This document shows positions 1-8,119 of a stretch of DNA of 37,252 bases, piece by piece. The position numbers were made by a program, and so were the translations under genes. Origin of the DNA: Bacteroidota bacterium (GTDB taxonomy: Bacteria; Bacteroidota; Bacteroidia; Chitinophagales; Chitinophagaceae); assembly GCA_018267725.1 (NCBI GenBank), contig JAFDXY010000012.1, positions 1 to 37,252 of the forward strand, given 5' to 3'. How positions within the stretch are numbered: position 1 is the first letter of the stretch; the number at the start of each line of letters is the position of its first letter. The notes beneath the pieces were generated by a model, which was not told the DNA's origin, searched no databases, and worked only from the letters and a program-made list of their open reading frames with translations.

Positions 1-18
1 TATATAATTGAATAAAAA

Positions 19-39
19 AGCCCCGCATTTTGCGAGGCT
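19..39 (-). terminator. greA rho-independent terminator
   Basis: A 9-bp stem with one C/A mismatch (19-27 with 31-39) and a 3-nt loop. Read on the minus strand it is followed directly by six T (complement of 13-18). It starts 20 bp after the greA stop, so it fits a simple intrinsic terminator. Confidence 0.8.
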
Positions 40-58
40 GATATGTTTGTATTTTCTA

Positions 59-526
59 TTAAATACTTATTGCATCTACTTTAAATTTTAGTACACCGTT
101 TGGTGCCTGCACTTCTGCCACTTCGCCTTTTGTTTTACCTAATAAACCTTTACCAATAGGAGAGGATGCAGATATTTTTCCTGCTTTTAAATCGGCTTCT
201 TTTTCTCCCACAATTTGGTAAGTAACTGTTTTTTTAGTAGCCACATTAGTGATAGTTACTTTGGTTAAAATGGCAACTTTGCTTGTGTCAATAGTAGAAG
301 GGTCTACAATTTTTGCATTAGCAATTACACCTTCTAATTGTTTAATTTTTGCTTCTAAAATGCCTTGTGCTTCTTTAGCTGCATCGTATTCGGCATTTTC
401 TTTTAAATCGCCTTTTTCTCTTGCTTCTGCAATGGCTTTAGATGCTGCGGGGCGGTCAATACCTTTCATGCGTTGTAATTCATCACGCATTTTGTTAAAG
501 GTTTCTTGTGTTACATATTCACTCAT
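59..526 (-). CDS. greA: Transcription elongation factor GreA
   Basis: GreA rescues backtracked RNA polymerase by stimulating cleavage of the transcript 3' end through the secondary channel. The 155-residue product matches the usual GreA length. It has an N-terminal coiled coil with the family sequences RPAASKAIAEAREKGDLKEN and AEYDAAKE, whose acidic residues sit at the hairpin tip, and a C-terminal FKBP-like domain ending near KGEVAEVQAPNGVLKFKV. The frame is open 19 codons further upstream, but that stretch (to 583) has no GreA character and translates a hairpin, so I take the ATG at 524-526 (MSEYVTQ). A strong hairpin lies just upstream and a terminator just downstream, so greA may be transcribed alone. 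The cleavage factor assignment is very secure; the regulation is inference. Confidence 0.96.
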   Translation of the reverse strand: MSEYVTQETFNKMRDELQRMKGIDRPAASKAIAEAREKGDLKENAEYDAAKEAQGILEAKIKQLEGVIANAKIVDPSTIDTSKVAILTKVTITNVATKKTVTYQIVGEKEADLKAGKISASSPIGKGLLGKTKGEVAEVQAPNGVLKFKVDAISI

Positions 527-554
527 AATCTTTACGTTTAAAACAAAAAAAATA

Positions 555-580
555 CAACGCCACAGCGTACTGCGGCGTTG
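555..580 (-). terminator. Hairpin plus T-tract in greA leader
   Basis: CAACGCC at 555-561 pairs with GGCGTTG at 574-580, and an inner CAG/CTG pair (563-565 with 570-572) closes a CGTA loop. Read on the minus strand the hairpin is followed by TATTTTTTTTG. It lies between the end of the 2-hydroxyacid dehydrogenase gene (645) and the greA start (526). It may be the terminator of the upstream operon or a greA leader attenuator. Confidence 0.7.
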
Positions 581-644
581 CAATATTGTAAAAGTATAAT
601 TTTTTCTTTTTATAAAGAAAAAAATAGGAGTCTTTTTTTAGAAC

Positions 645-1574
645 TTAATTAAACCCTAATTTTTCTAATACCACTTTAGCCATTTTATAAAATGCTTCGT
701 GGCTATAACCTGCAATATGTGGAGTGATGATAATATTGCTTTGCTTGCACAACCAATTTAATTGCTTTTGTTCTTCCTCAGAATAAGAAGAAAGGTTTTC
801 ATTTTCTAAAACATCTAAGCCTGCGGCTTTTATTTTTTTCTGTTCAATAGCTTTTATTAATGCATTGGTATTGGTTACTTTTCCTCTGCAACAATTTAAA
901 AAATAAGGTTGTTTTTCTAAGCCATTAAAAAAATCATCATTGGCATAATGAAAAGTTTCGTTAGTTAATGGCACGTGAAAACTAACCACATCTGCATAAC
1001 GTTGTATTTGTTGTAATGATGCTTCTTTAATATAATTTTTTGCAAAACCGAATTTATATTTATCGTAAGCTAAAACAGTAACATTAAATGCAGCAAGTAA
1101 TTTTGCAAAAGCACTGCCTGTATTACCAAAGCCAATAATACCAACGGTTTTACCCGTTAGTTCATCTGCTCTGTTTGCTTCTCTAATCCATTTGCCATTT
1201 TTAATTTCGGTAAAGCTGCTATTTATTTTGTTCATTAAATTTAATAATAAACTCAAAGCATGTTCGGCTACTGCATTACAATTACCTTCGGGACTACTTA
1301 CACATTTAATGTTTTTACTTTCGGCATAAGCAACATCAATATGCTCCATGCCGCTGCCTAATCTACCAATCCATTGCAATTGCTTTGCAGCGTCTATCAT
1401 AGCAGCATCTATTTTTAATTTGGTAGTAATAATTAATCCAACAGAATTATGAATGATTGATTTTAATTCATCATATTCAATGCCCGGTTTGTCAATTACT
1501 TCAAACCCTTTCTGTGCAAGTGTTTCAGCTAATGCAGCATGGCACTTTGCAGTTATAATTACTTGTGGTTTCAT
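645..1574 (-). CDS. D-2-hydroxyacid dehydrogenase, SerA-like
   Basis: NAD-dependent oxidoreductase of the D-isomer-specific 2-hydroxyacid dehydrogenase family, 309 residues, the length of the short phosphoglycerate-dehydrogenase type without a C-terminal ACT domain. The Rossmann motif GFGNTG is at residues 148-153. The catalytic triad expected for the family is present: Arg in NCCRGKV, Glu in GLDVLENEN, and His in TPHIAGYSH. The segment [11 protein letters not shown] near residue 70 is typical of the substrate loop. The start ATG overlaps the ksgA stop by 4 bp (ATGA), so the two genes are translationally coupled and ksgA is upstream. Substrate is not determined; 3-phosphoglycerate, glyoxylate/hydroxypyruvate or another 2-oxoacid are possible. 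No serC is adjacent to argue for serine synthesis. Confidence 0.9.
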   Translation of the reverse strand: MKPQVIITAKCHAALAETLAQKGFEVIDKPGIEYDELKSIIHNSVGLIITTKLKIDAAMIDAAKQLQWIGRLGSGMEHIDVAYAESKNIKCVSSPEGNCNAVAEHALSLLLNLMNKINSSFTEIKNGKWIREANRADELTGKTVGIIGFGNTGSAFAKLLAAFNVTVLAYDKYKFGFAKNYIKEASLQQIQRYADVVSFHVPLTNETFHYANDDFFNGLEKQPYFLNCCRGKVTNTNALIKAIEQKKIKAAGLDVLENENLSSYSEEEQKQLNWLCKQSNIIITPHIAGYSHEAFYKMAKVVLEKLGFN

Positions 1575-2326
1575 TTCATTTTAAAAGTTAGTGCAGCAAA
1601 ATCTTCAATGCTTAATTGTTCTGCTCGTTTATTAAAAATTACGTTTTGTAAAAACTCGGCATCAAATAAATTTCTTACTGCATTACGCAACATTTTTCTA
1701 CGCTGATTAAATGCAGTTTTTACTAATATAAAAAAATCTTTCTCGCTTCGTACTTCGTACTTCGTATTTTTTCTTCTTAATTCAATTACTCCACTCATTA
1801 CTTTAGGTGGCGGATTGAAACAATCTGGTGAAACATCAAACAAATATTCTACCTGATAAAATGCTTGAATTAATACACTTAAAATACCATACATTTTATT
1901 ATTAGGTTTGGCTGCAACACGCTGTGCCACTTCTTTTTGAAACATTCCTATTACAACGGGTACTTGTTCTTTCCAATCTAAAATTTTAAATAATATTTGA
2001 GATGAAATATTATACGGAAAATTACCTATTACCGTAAACTCATTTTCAAAAGGTGCATTAATATCTAAAACACTTTTATGTATAATTTTATTTTGAATAG
2101 AAGGAAATGTTTCTTGCAAAAAAATTACTTTTTCATCATCTAACTCAACAGCTTTAAAATTTATATTGGGTAATTGCAACAAATATTTAGTTAAAGCTCC
2201 GCCACCGGGACCAACTTCAAGCAACTGATTGTGTGGTACAAGTTGCAATGCATCAACAATTTTTTTACAAATATTTTCATCTTTTAAAAAATGCTGACCC
2301 AAAGATTTTTTTAGTGTGTACTGCAT
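1571..2326 (-). CDS. ksgA: 16S rRNA dimethyladenosine transferase KsgA/RsmA
   Basis: Dimethylates the two adjacent adenosines in helix 45 near the 3' end of 16S rRNA, using SAM, late in 30S assembly. The SAM-binding motif VGPGGG is at residues 38-43, the acidic motif II (VELDDEK) near 60-66, and motif IV is NFPY at 102-105 (family N-x-P-Y). The C-terminal domain contains [12 protein letters not shown]. At 251 residues it is slightly short of the 260-270 usual. Near residue 193 it carries a TKYEVRS segment encoded by a 3x heptanucleotide repeat (1746-1766), which replaces a short loop. It is the first gene of a minus-strand pair with the hydroxyacid dehydrogenase. A promoter-like element sits only a few bases upstream, so the transcript may be almost leaderless. 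Confidence 0.96.
   Translation of the reverse strand: MQYTLKKSLGQHFLKDENICKKIVDALQLVPHNQLLEVGPGGGALTKYLLQLPNINFKAVELDDEKVIFLQETFPSIQNKIIHKSVLDINAPFENEFTVIGNFPYNISSQILFKILDWKEQVPVVIGMFQKEVAQRVAAKPNNKMYGILSVLIQAFYQVEYLFDVSPDCFNPPPKVMSGVIELRRKNTKYEVRSEKDFFILVKTAFNQRRKMLRNAVRNLFDAEFLQNVIFNKRAEQLSIEDFAALTFKMK
1746..1766. repeat. In-frame heptanucleotide repeat (CTTCGTA)x3 in ksgA
   Basis: Three perfect tandem copies of CTTCGTA on the plus strand (TACGAAG in the ksgA sense). The 21 bp equal seven codons and encode TKYEVRS, so the reading frame is kept only when the copy number is a multiple of three. Confidence 0.95.
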
Positions 2327-2329
2327 GTA

Positions 2330-2338
2330 GCAAAAGTA
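2330..2338 (-). promoter_or_regulatory. Putative ksgA promoter, -7 element TACTTTTGC
   Basis: On the minus strand TACTTTTGC fits the Bacteroidota -7 consensus TAnnTTTGY. It ends 4 bases before the ksgA ATG (2324-2326), so the mRNA would start at or near the start codon. No clear TTTG was found at -33. Confidence 0.5.
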
Positions 2339-2385
2339 AGCAGGTGCATATTTAAAACACTATCTTAGCAACTTAAAATGTACAA

Positions 2386-3480
2386 ATGAATATAGAATTG
2401 CAAAAGCCTATTGTTGGTTTTAGTTGCGGAGACTTAAATGGCATTGGTATTGAGTTAATAATAAAATCTCTGGCAGACCAACGTATTCTTGAAATATGCA
2501 CGCCTGTTGTGTTTGCAAGCAATAAGAGTATTAATTTTTACAGAAAAAGTTTACCCGAAATAAATTTTACTTATAACAGTACTAAAGATTTTACAAAGCT
2601 TAGTCTTAAACAAGTAAATGTTTTTAATTGCTGGGAAGAAGAAGTAGCCATTGCTCCCGGAAATTTAAACGAAATAGGTGGTAAGTATGCACTTTCATCA
2701 TTACAACAAGCAGTAAGTGCATTAAAAGAAAATAAAATTCATGCATTGGTTACTGCACCTATTCATAAAAAAAATATTCAATCAGATAAATTTAAACATA
2801 GCGGGCACACACCTTATTTACAAGAGCAGTTTAATGCTAACGATGTTGTAATGCTAATGGTGGCAGATAATATGCGAGTTGGTTTGGTAACAGAGCATTT
2901 ACCTTTACAAGATGTTGCCAAAAACATATCAAAAGATAAAATAATAAGTAAATTAAATATTATAAACGAAAGTTTGCAAAAAGATTTTGGTATTACTAAA
3001 CCACGTATTGCCGTATTAGCATTAAACCCACACGCAGGCGACGAAGGTTTAATTGGAAATGAAGAAATAAATATTATTAAACCTGCTATAAAAGAAGCAA
3101 AACAAAACATGTTGGCATTTGGACCCTACAGTGCCGATGCTTTTTTTGCAAGAAACCAACATGAAAAATTTGATGCTGTATTAGCTATGTATCACGATCA
3201 AGGTTTAATTCCTTTTAAATCTTTGGCAATTGGCGAAGGCGTAAATTATACAGCAGGTTTAAATGTTATTAGAACCAGCCCCGACCACGGAACAGCATTT
3301 GATATTGCAGGCAAAGGCTCTGCCGATTATGCATCATTTTTAGCAGCTATTTATGAAGCTGTTGATATATATAGAAGAAGAAATGGTTTTGATGAAGCAA
3401 GACAAAATCCGTTAAAAAAATTAAGTGCTAAATTATTAGCCAATGCAGTTGATGAAAGAGTAGAACAAAGTGAGAATTAA
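2386..3480 (+). CDS. pdxA: 4-hydroxythreonine-4-phosphate dehydrogenase PdxA
   Basis: NAD-dependent, metal-requiring dehydrogenase of the DXP-dependent pyridoxal-phosphate pathway. It oxidises 4-phosphohydroxy-L-threonine, and the product decarboxylates and is passed to PdxJ. At 364 residues it is slightly longer than the enterobacterial enzyme (about 330), as is common in Bacteroidota. Visible family motifs are GDLNGIG at residues 15-21, TAPIHKK at 123-129, the metal/substrate His in GHTPYL (140-145), ALNPHAGDEGLIGNEE, the second metal His in MYHDQGLIPFK, and a C-terminal TSPDHGTAFDIAGKG block. It is divergent from ksgA across a 59-bp gap. The following epimerase-like gene starts 10 bp after its stop. 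No other PLP-biosynthesis gene is in the window. Confidence 0.96.
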   Translation: MNIELQKPIVGFSCGDLNGIGIELIIKSLADQRILEICTPVVFASNKSINFYRKSLPEINFTYNSTKDFTKLSLKQVNVFNCWEEEVAIAPGNLNEIGGKYALSSLQQAVSALKENKIHALVTAPIHKKNIQSDKFKHSGHTPYLQEQFNANDVVMLMVADNMRVGLVTEHLPLQDVAKNISKDKIISKLNIINESLQKDFGITKPRIAVLALNPHAGDEGLIGNEEINIIKPAIKEAKQNMLAFGPYSADAFFARNQHEKFDAVLAMYHDQGLIPFKSLAIGEGVNYTAGLNVIRTSPDHGTAFDIAGKGSADYASFLAAIYEAVDIYRRRNGFDEARQNPLKKLSAKLLANAVDERVEQSEN

Positions 3481-3490
3481 TTTGTTTAAC

Positions 3491-4366
3491 ATGAATACAT
3501 TTACTTTATCTAATAGTTTTTTACAAATAATAATTGCATCTAAAGGTGCAGAATTACAAAGCGTTGTAAACAAACAAACAGGCTTAGAATATATGTGGAA
3601 TGCAGACCCTGCATTTTGGGCAAAAAAAAGCCCAGTATTATTTCCTATAGTTGGTGGGTTAAAACAAAATACTTATTTCTTTAATAATAAAAATTATCAA
3701 TTAAATAGGCATGGCTTTGCACGAGAGATGGAGTTTGCTATTGCTTATCAATCTTCCGAAAAAATAATTTTCAATATTCAATCTTCTGAAGAAACATTAA
3801 AAATATATCCTTTTCATTTTGTGTTTAGTGTTGTGTATGAATTGATTGATGATAAATTGAAAGTGAATTATATTGTTGAAAATACAGGAAACGAAACCAT
3901 GTATTTTTCAGTTGGGGCACACCCTGCCTTTAAACTTCCTTTAATAGATAACACAGATTATACTGATTATTTTCTTCAATTTAATTGTATAGAAAATACA
4001 GGCAAATGGCCCTTAAGTAAAGATGGGTTAATTGAGTTACAATCAATTCCATTATTAAATAATTCAAATAAACTTTCATTAAATAAAGAATTATTTTATA
4101 CCGATGCATTAGTGTTTAAACATTTATCATCAGATGAAGTTTCAATTCTTTCCAATAAAACAAAACATGGTGTAAGCATTAGTTACAAAGGGTTTCCTTA
4201 TATGGGAATTTGGAGTGCAAAAAATGCCGATTTTATTTGTATAGAGCCTTGGTGTGGTATTGCAGATAGCGTAAACACAACGCAACAACTAACAGAAAAA
4301 GAAGGAATTAATATTTTAGCTTCTAAACAAAAATTTGAAGCAAGTTGGTTTGGAAAATTCTTTTAA
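3491..4366 (+). CDS. Aldose 1-epimerase family protein
   Basis: Galactose-mutarotase-like protein of 291 residues, the size of the LacX/YeaD-type branch. The N-terminal pattern ASKGAELQSV, the NADPAFWAKKSPVLFPIVGG block and NRHGFAR (His typical of sugar binding) fit the family, as does VGAHPAFKLP in the middle, with the second conserved His. WCGIADS near the C-terminus supplies the late block. The frame extends back to a GTG at 3470 that overlaps pdxA. I prefer the ATG at 3491 because MNTFTLSN begins the recognisable beta-sandwich. It probably forms an operon with pdxA (10-bp gap). The sugar substrate is unknown. YeaD-like members act on hexose-6-phosphates and others on free aldoses. Confidence 0.88.
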   Translation: MNTFTLSNSFLQIIIASKGAELQSVVNKQTGLEYMWNADPAFWAKKSPVLFPIVGGLKQNTYFFNNKNYQLNRHGFAREMEFAIAYQSSEKIIFNIQSSEETLKIYPFHFVFSVVYELIDDKLKVNYIVENTGNETMYFSVGAHPAFKLPLIDNTDYTDYFLQFNCIENTGKWPLSKDGLIELQSIPLLNNSNKLSLNKELFYTDALVFKHLSSDEVSILSNKTKHGVSISYKGFPYMGIWSAKNADFICIEPWCGIADSVNTTQQLTEKEGINILASKQKFEASWFGKFF

Positions 4367-4548
4367 CCTATTTGTATATAAGAAATAGGTAGTTACTCAT
4401 TCATCAATATTCATTTTTGGGTATTGTTAGTTCTACTTATCCCCTCTTAAAAAACCTTTCAATAAAAAATATTACCTTTTATATATTTCCAAGCTTGCAT
4501 TTCTCAAAATCAATTTTTATTTTGTTGCTTCATCATCAACGCTAAACC

Positions 4549-5523
4549 ATGAAAAAAGTATTCAAAATTTTAATGTATTTAATTGTTGTAGTTATTGTAT
4601 TTGTTGCCGGAGCAATTGCATACATAACTATTTTTTTACCAAATGTTGGTAAACCGGAAGATATAAAAGTTGTTTCTACACCCGAAAGAATTGAGCATGG
4701 CAAATACTTAGCAACCAGTGTAATGGTTTGCATGGATTGCCATTCAACACGTGATTGGAGTAAATTTTCAGGGCCTCCTATTCCTAATACTTTAGGTAAA
4801 GGCGGCGATAGGTTTGACCAAACCGCAGGTTTTCCCGGAGTATTTTATGCCAGGAATATTACCCCTGCCGGAATTGGTAATTGGACAGACGGAGAAATTT
4901 TTAGAACCATAACAACCGGAGTAAATAAAAACAATAAAGCTTTATTTCCTATAATGCCTTACCATTATTACGGGCAATTAGATAAAGAAGATATATATGA
5001 TGTTATTTCATATATTAAAACATTACCTTCTATTAAAAACGAAGTGCCTGCCCCCAAACCCGATTTTCCGTTTAATATTATTGAACATTTAATACCACAT
5101 AAAGCCAACTTACAAACCAAACCAAAAGAATCGGATACGCTTGCCTACGGAAAATATATGACAACTGCTTCAGGTTGTGTAGAATGCCATACCAAAGCAG
5201 ATAAAGGTCAAATTATTGCTGGGCTTGAGTTTGGTGGCGGAAGAGAATTTAATTTTCCGTTTGGAACACTTCGTACAGCAAACATTACTTCAGATGCAAC
5301 AGGTATTGGTGGATGGACAGAAGAACAATTTGTAAAAGAATTTAAACAATATCAAGATACTTCTTTTCATTTACCATCAGTAAAGCCAACAGATTATAAT
5401 ACTATTATGCCTTGGACAATGTATGGCCAAATGAAAGAGAGTGATTTAAAAGCCATTTATGCTTATTTACGCACTGTAAAAAAACAACAAAACACAGTAG
5501 TTAAGTTTACTCCTAAAAAATAA
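4549..5523 (+). CDS. Membrane-anchored diheme cytochrome c
   Basis: Two c-type haem sites are present: CMDCH at residues 61-65 and CVECH at 210-214. Each is followed by a distal Met in a repeated context (FPIMPYHYYGQL and TIMPWTMYGQM), showing a duplicated cytochrome c domain. Residues 8-30 form a single hydrophobic helix, probably an uncleaved anchor, which places the haems in the periplasm. The protein has 324 residues. Similar diheme proteins serve as electron acceptors for periplasmic alcohol or sugar dehydrogenases, or feed terminal oxidases, but no partner dehydrogenase lies nearby, so the electron donor is open. It stands alone, 182 bp after the epimerase gene, and ends at a strong terminator. 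Confidence 0.9.
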   Translation: MKKVFKILMYLIVVVIVFVAGAIAYITIFLPNVGKPEDIKVVSTPERIEHGKYLATSVMVCMDCHSTRDWSKFSGPPIPNTLGKGGDRFDQTAGFPGVFYARNITPAGIGNWTDGEIFRTITTGVNKNNKALFPIMPYHYYGQLDKEDIYDVISYIKTLPSIKNEVPAPKPDFPFNIIEHLIPHKANLQTKPKESDTLAYGKYMTTASGCVECHTKADKGQIIAGLEFGGGREFNFPFGTLRTANITSDATGIGGWTEEQFVKEFKQYQDTSFHLPSVKPTDYNTIMPWTMYGQMKESDLKAIYAYLRTVKKQQNTVVKFTPKK

Positions 5524-5555
5524 ATTAAAAAAATAACTAATAGCTCATCAAACAA

Positions 5556-5580
5556 AATGCCCCCGCAATGCGGGGGCATT
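5556..5580. terminator. Strong bidirectional terminator
   Basis: A perfect inverted repeat, AATGCCCCCGCA with TGCGGGGGCATT, is followed by T5 on the plus strand and by TTTG on the minus strand. It sits between two convergent genes (cytochrome c ending at 5523, response regulator ending at 5602) and can serve both. Confidence 0.92.
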
Positions 5581-5601
5581 TTTAATTACAAGAATTTATA
5601 A

Positions 5602-6300
5602 TTAAGGAGCTACTAATCTAAATCCATTACCATGAATATTTACAATTTCAATACTGCTATCGTCTTTTAAATATTTACGCAACTTAGCAATATAAACATC
5701 CATACTTCTTCCGTTAAAATAAGTATCGCTACCCCAAATTTTCTTTAATGCACGTTCACGTGGCAACAAATCATTTTTATGTTCTGCCAGCATTTTAAGT
5801 AATTCATTTTCTTTAGGCGATAGTGTTTGTGTTTGCCCTTCGTGCATTAGCTCTCGTAACTTAGGATTAAAATGATAAGCACCTAAATCAAATTCAATAT
5901 TTTCACTAATATTTCTTTCTTCTTCATTTCTTTTTAAAATAGCTTTTATTTTTAGTAACAAAACATCGCTATCAAAAGGTTTGGTTATATAATCATCGGC
6001 TCCCAATTTGTATCCTTGAATAATGTCTTCTTTCATGGTTTTGGCACTTAAAAAAAACAAAGGTATATCGGGGTCAACATCTCTTATTTCTTCTGCCAAA
6101 GTAAAACCATCTACATGAGGCATCATAACATCTAACAAACAAATATCAAACTTCTCGCGTTGAAAAGCAGCCAAACCAAGTCTGCCATCGCGTTCAAGCG
6201 TAACTTCATAATCACTTAATTCTAAATAGTTTTTTAAAACCATTCCAAGATTAGGATCGTCCTCGCAAAGAAGGATTTTATATTTTCTTTTTTCGTCCAT
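5602..6300 (-). CDS. OmpR/PhoB-family response regulator
   Basis: DNA-binding two-component regulator of 232 residues. The receiver domain (about 8-120) has the acidic pair in LCEDDPN (residues 14-15), the phospho-acceptor Asp57 in LLDVMMPHVDG, the Thr/Ser switch in FFLSAKT, and Lys in ITKPFDSD. The winged-helix output domain (about 135-230) contains LSPKENELLKMLAEHK and NGRSMDVYIAKLRKYL, typical of the OmpR fold. It resembles the RprY-type regulators of Bacteroidota. No histidine kinase is encoded beside it or anywhere in the window, so the partner must lie elsewhere. It is convergent with the cytochrome gene and divergent from the AraC-type regulator. Confidence 0.95.
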   Translation of the reverse strand: MDEKRKYKILLCEDDPNLGMVLKNYLELSDYEVTLERDGRLGLAAFQREKFDICLLDVMMPHVDGFTLAEEIRDVDPDIPLFFLSAKTMKEDIIQGYKLGADDYITKPFDSDVLLLKIKAILKRNEEERNISENIEFDLGAYHFNPKLRELMHEGQTQTLSPKENELLKMLAEHKNDLLPRERALKKIWGSDTYFNGRSMDVYIAKLRKYLKDDSSIEIVNIHGNGFRLVAP

Positions 6301-6436
6301 ACAAATTAATTTGATGTGAAATAAAGATAAAACATTTGCTGTTGTAACGTTTTGTGTGGCAATGTTTTGTTAAAAGAATGTGTTTTAAACTAAAAATACA
6401 ATTTTACTAAAGTGAAAACTCTACCATTTTAATTGG

Positions 6437-6469
6437 TTTTGGAAATTATATGTACATACATTATTTTTG
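6437..6469 (+). promoter_or_regulatory. Putative promoter of AraC-type regulator gene
   Basis: TATTTTTGC begins at 6462 and matches the Bacteroidota -7 element TAnnTTTGY. TTTTGG at 6437-6442 is spaced 19 bp upstream, as expected for the -33 TTTG/TTG element. The predicted transcription start (about 6474-6477) almost coincides with the ATG at 6478. Confidence 0.6.
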
Positions 6470-6477
6470 CATTTGAA

Positions 6478-7398
6478 ATGTTGCAAACCTTAGACATATT
6501 AAAAGAAGCACATAAAAGTGGCATTGAACCAAGTATGGATGTTTTATACAATAAGCAACAAAACATTCCCGGCTCAATTCAATATAATATTACAAGGTAT
6601 TATGCACAACATCCGTTGGTGGCAGAAGATACAGGTATGATGGTTTATCATTACAACGAAAATAAACCGAGAGAAAATTATTTAGAATTAAGATTTTGTG
6701 TAACAGGAAATAAATATTGTTACGAAAAAAGTTGTTCTTTCTGCGAAAGTCAACCTACAAATTGTAAAGGCCAACAAGAAACAGTTGATGTACTTTCTTT
6801 TCATTTTTCTGCAACATTTTTACATCAGTTTACACACAACGTAAAGCTAAGTAACAGAAAAGATGAAGTGTTGGCATTTAAACATCCGGCAGCATTTACA
6901 AAATTGTTCCCGCTCTGCAATAAAAAACGAAATATTTTAGATGCATTATTAAACCACAGTTATTCAGGTGCATTAGAAAATATTTTTATTAATGCAAAAA
7001 TTCATGAACTATTGTTGTATAGTTTAGATTGTTTGATAGACGAAAAAGAAGAAGGTTTTGCTTGTAAATTTTTAGAAGATGAAAGAAGTAAAGAAGGAAT
7101 TTATCAAGCAAGAGAAATTTTATTACAACGTATTGGCGACCCTATTACCATTAAAGAATTAAGCAGAAAGGTTGCCATGAATGAATGTTATTTAAAAAAA
7201 GGATTTAAAGAAATATTCGGCACCACCATTTTTGATTTTTACCAACAACAAAGAATGGAACATGCAAAATATTTATTATATGAAAAAGGGTTAAGCGTAA
7301 CAGATGTTTCTGCATTATTAGGCTACTCATCCATCTCACATTTTTCGGCAGCATTTAAAAAACATACTGGCTTAAAACCCTGCGATTTGTTGAAATAA
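6478..7398 (+). CDS. AraC-family transcriptional regulator with Cys-rich N-terminal half
   Basis: The C-terminal 100 residues form two helix-turn-helix motifs of the AraC/XylS type: ITIKELSRKVAMNECYLKKG, then SVTDVSALLGYSSISHFSAA, ending in FKKHTGLKP. The N-terminal half is not a recognisable cupin. It carries five cysteines in 23 residues (C74, C81, C86, C89 and C96 of the 306-residue form), which suggests metal or redox sensing but does not prove it. The frame extends 15 codons upstream to 6433. I use the ATG at 6478 because the upstream codons overlap the best promoter match. The 3' end is only 3 bp from the convergent TMEM175-like gene. Confidence 0.88.
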   Translation: MLQTLDILKEAHKSGIEPSMDVLYNKQQNIPGSIQYNITRYYAQHPLVAEDTGMMVYHYNENKPRENYLELRFCVTGNKYCYEKSCSFCESQPTNCKGQQETVDVLSFHFSATFLHQFTHNVKLSNRKDEVLAFKHPAAFTKLFPLCNKKRNILDALLNHSYSGALENIFINAKIHELLLYSLDCLIDEKEEGFACKFLEDERSKEGIYQAREILLQRIGDPITIKELSRKVAMNECYLKKGFKEIFGTTIFDFYQQQRMEHAKYLLYEKGLSVTDVSALLGYSSISHFSAAFKKHTGLKPCDLLK

Positions 7399-7401
7399 AA
7401 A

Positions 7402-7980
7402 TTATTCTTTCATAGTTTTTTCAATTCGTTTATCGGGAATAAACCACACGCCGGCTACTAAAATATAACAAGCAATACCCAACCATGTAGATACAAATGT
7501 TAATGGTATTCCTACAACATAAAACACAATAGATATTTTTCCTTTAAAATCTTTTCCAATACTTTTTGCTAAAACAGAATTTTCGCCTTCAACTTTTAAT
7601 AAAGCCTGTACTAAAAAATAATAAGCCAGTGCAGCCATTAATAGAATAAAGCCATACAATATAATTGGGTAAACACTTGTATAACTTTCGCCAATCCAAC
7701 TTGTAACAAAAGGAAACAACGATAACCAAAACAATAAATGCAAATTGCACCATAACACTTTACCATCTACATGTTTAATAATATGAAATAAATGATGATG
7801 GTTATTCCAATAAATACCTACATAAATAAAACTTAATACATAACTAAAAAAAACAGGCAGTAATGGTTTTAATGCAGCAAGCGTATTTGTTTCGTGTGGC
7901 ACTTTTAGTTCTAATACCATTATAGTTATAATAATGGCTAATACACCATCACTAAAAGCTTCTAATCTGTTTTTATTCAT
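7402..7980 (-). CDS. TMEM175-type (DUF1211) potassium channel
   Basis: Predicted inner-membrane protein of 192 residues with about six hydrophobic segments. It begins with the family signature RLEAFSDGVLAIIITIMVLE. FSDG is at residues 9-12, and these residues shape the first pore helix. Known bacterial TMEM175 proteins have one six-helix repeat and assemble as tetrameric K+-selective channels without a P-loop filter. The length and topology here match that form. The His-rich stretch NNHHHLFHIIKH lies between helices 2 and 3. It is monocistronic, divergent from the amidohydrolase, and convergent with the AraC-type regulator with almost no spacer. K+ conduction is inferred from the family. Confidence 0.88.
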   Translation of the reverse strand: MNKNRLEAFSDGVLAIIITIMVLELKVPHETNTLAALKPLLPVFFSYVLSFIYVGIYWNNHHHLFHIIKHVDGKVLWCNLHLLFWLSLFPFVTSWIGESYTSVYPIILYGFILLMAALAYYFLVQALLKVEGENSVLAKSIGKDFKGKISIVFYVVGIPLTFVSTWLGIACYILVAGVWFIPDKRIEKTMKE

Positions 7981-8119
7981 ACTGTTTTAGTTTTTTGTAA
8001 TAAAACATTTTGAAAATAAATGCAAAATAATGTACAAGTATAACACGGTTTTTCATAAAATTTTTCATATTGTTCAATTTACGCAGAACAATTTACTTTG
8101 CATAGCCAAAATAATATTT

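Noticed and set aside
249..599. Plus-strand frame over greA
   Set aside because: A shadow of greA with low-complexity Ser/Phe content and no family features.
4367..4389. CCTATTT/AAATAGG hairpin as the terminator of the epimerase gene
   Set aside because: The stem is 7-8 bp but no T-run follows, so it is too weak to list as a terminator.
8030..8119. Upstream start for the amidohydrolase
   Set aside because: It would add 30 residues before a clean lipoprotein signal peptide, which must be N-terminal to work.
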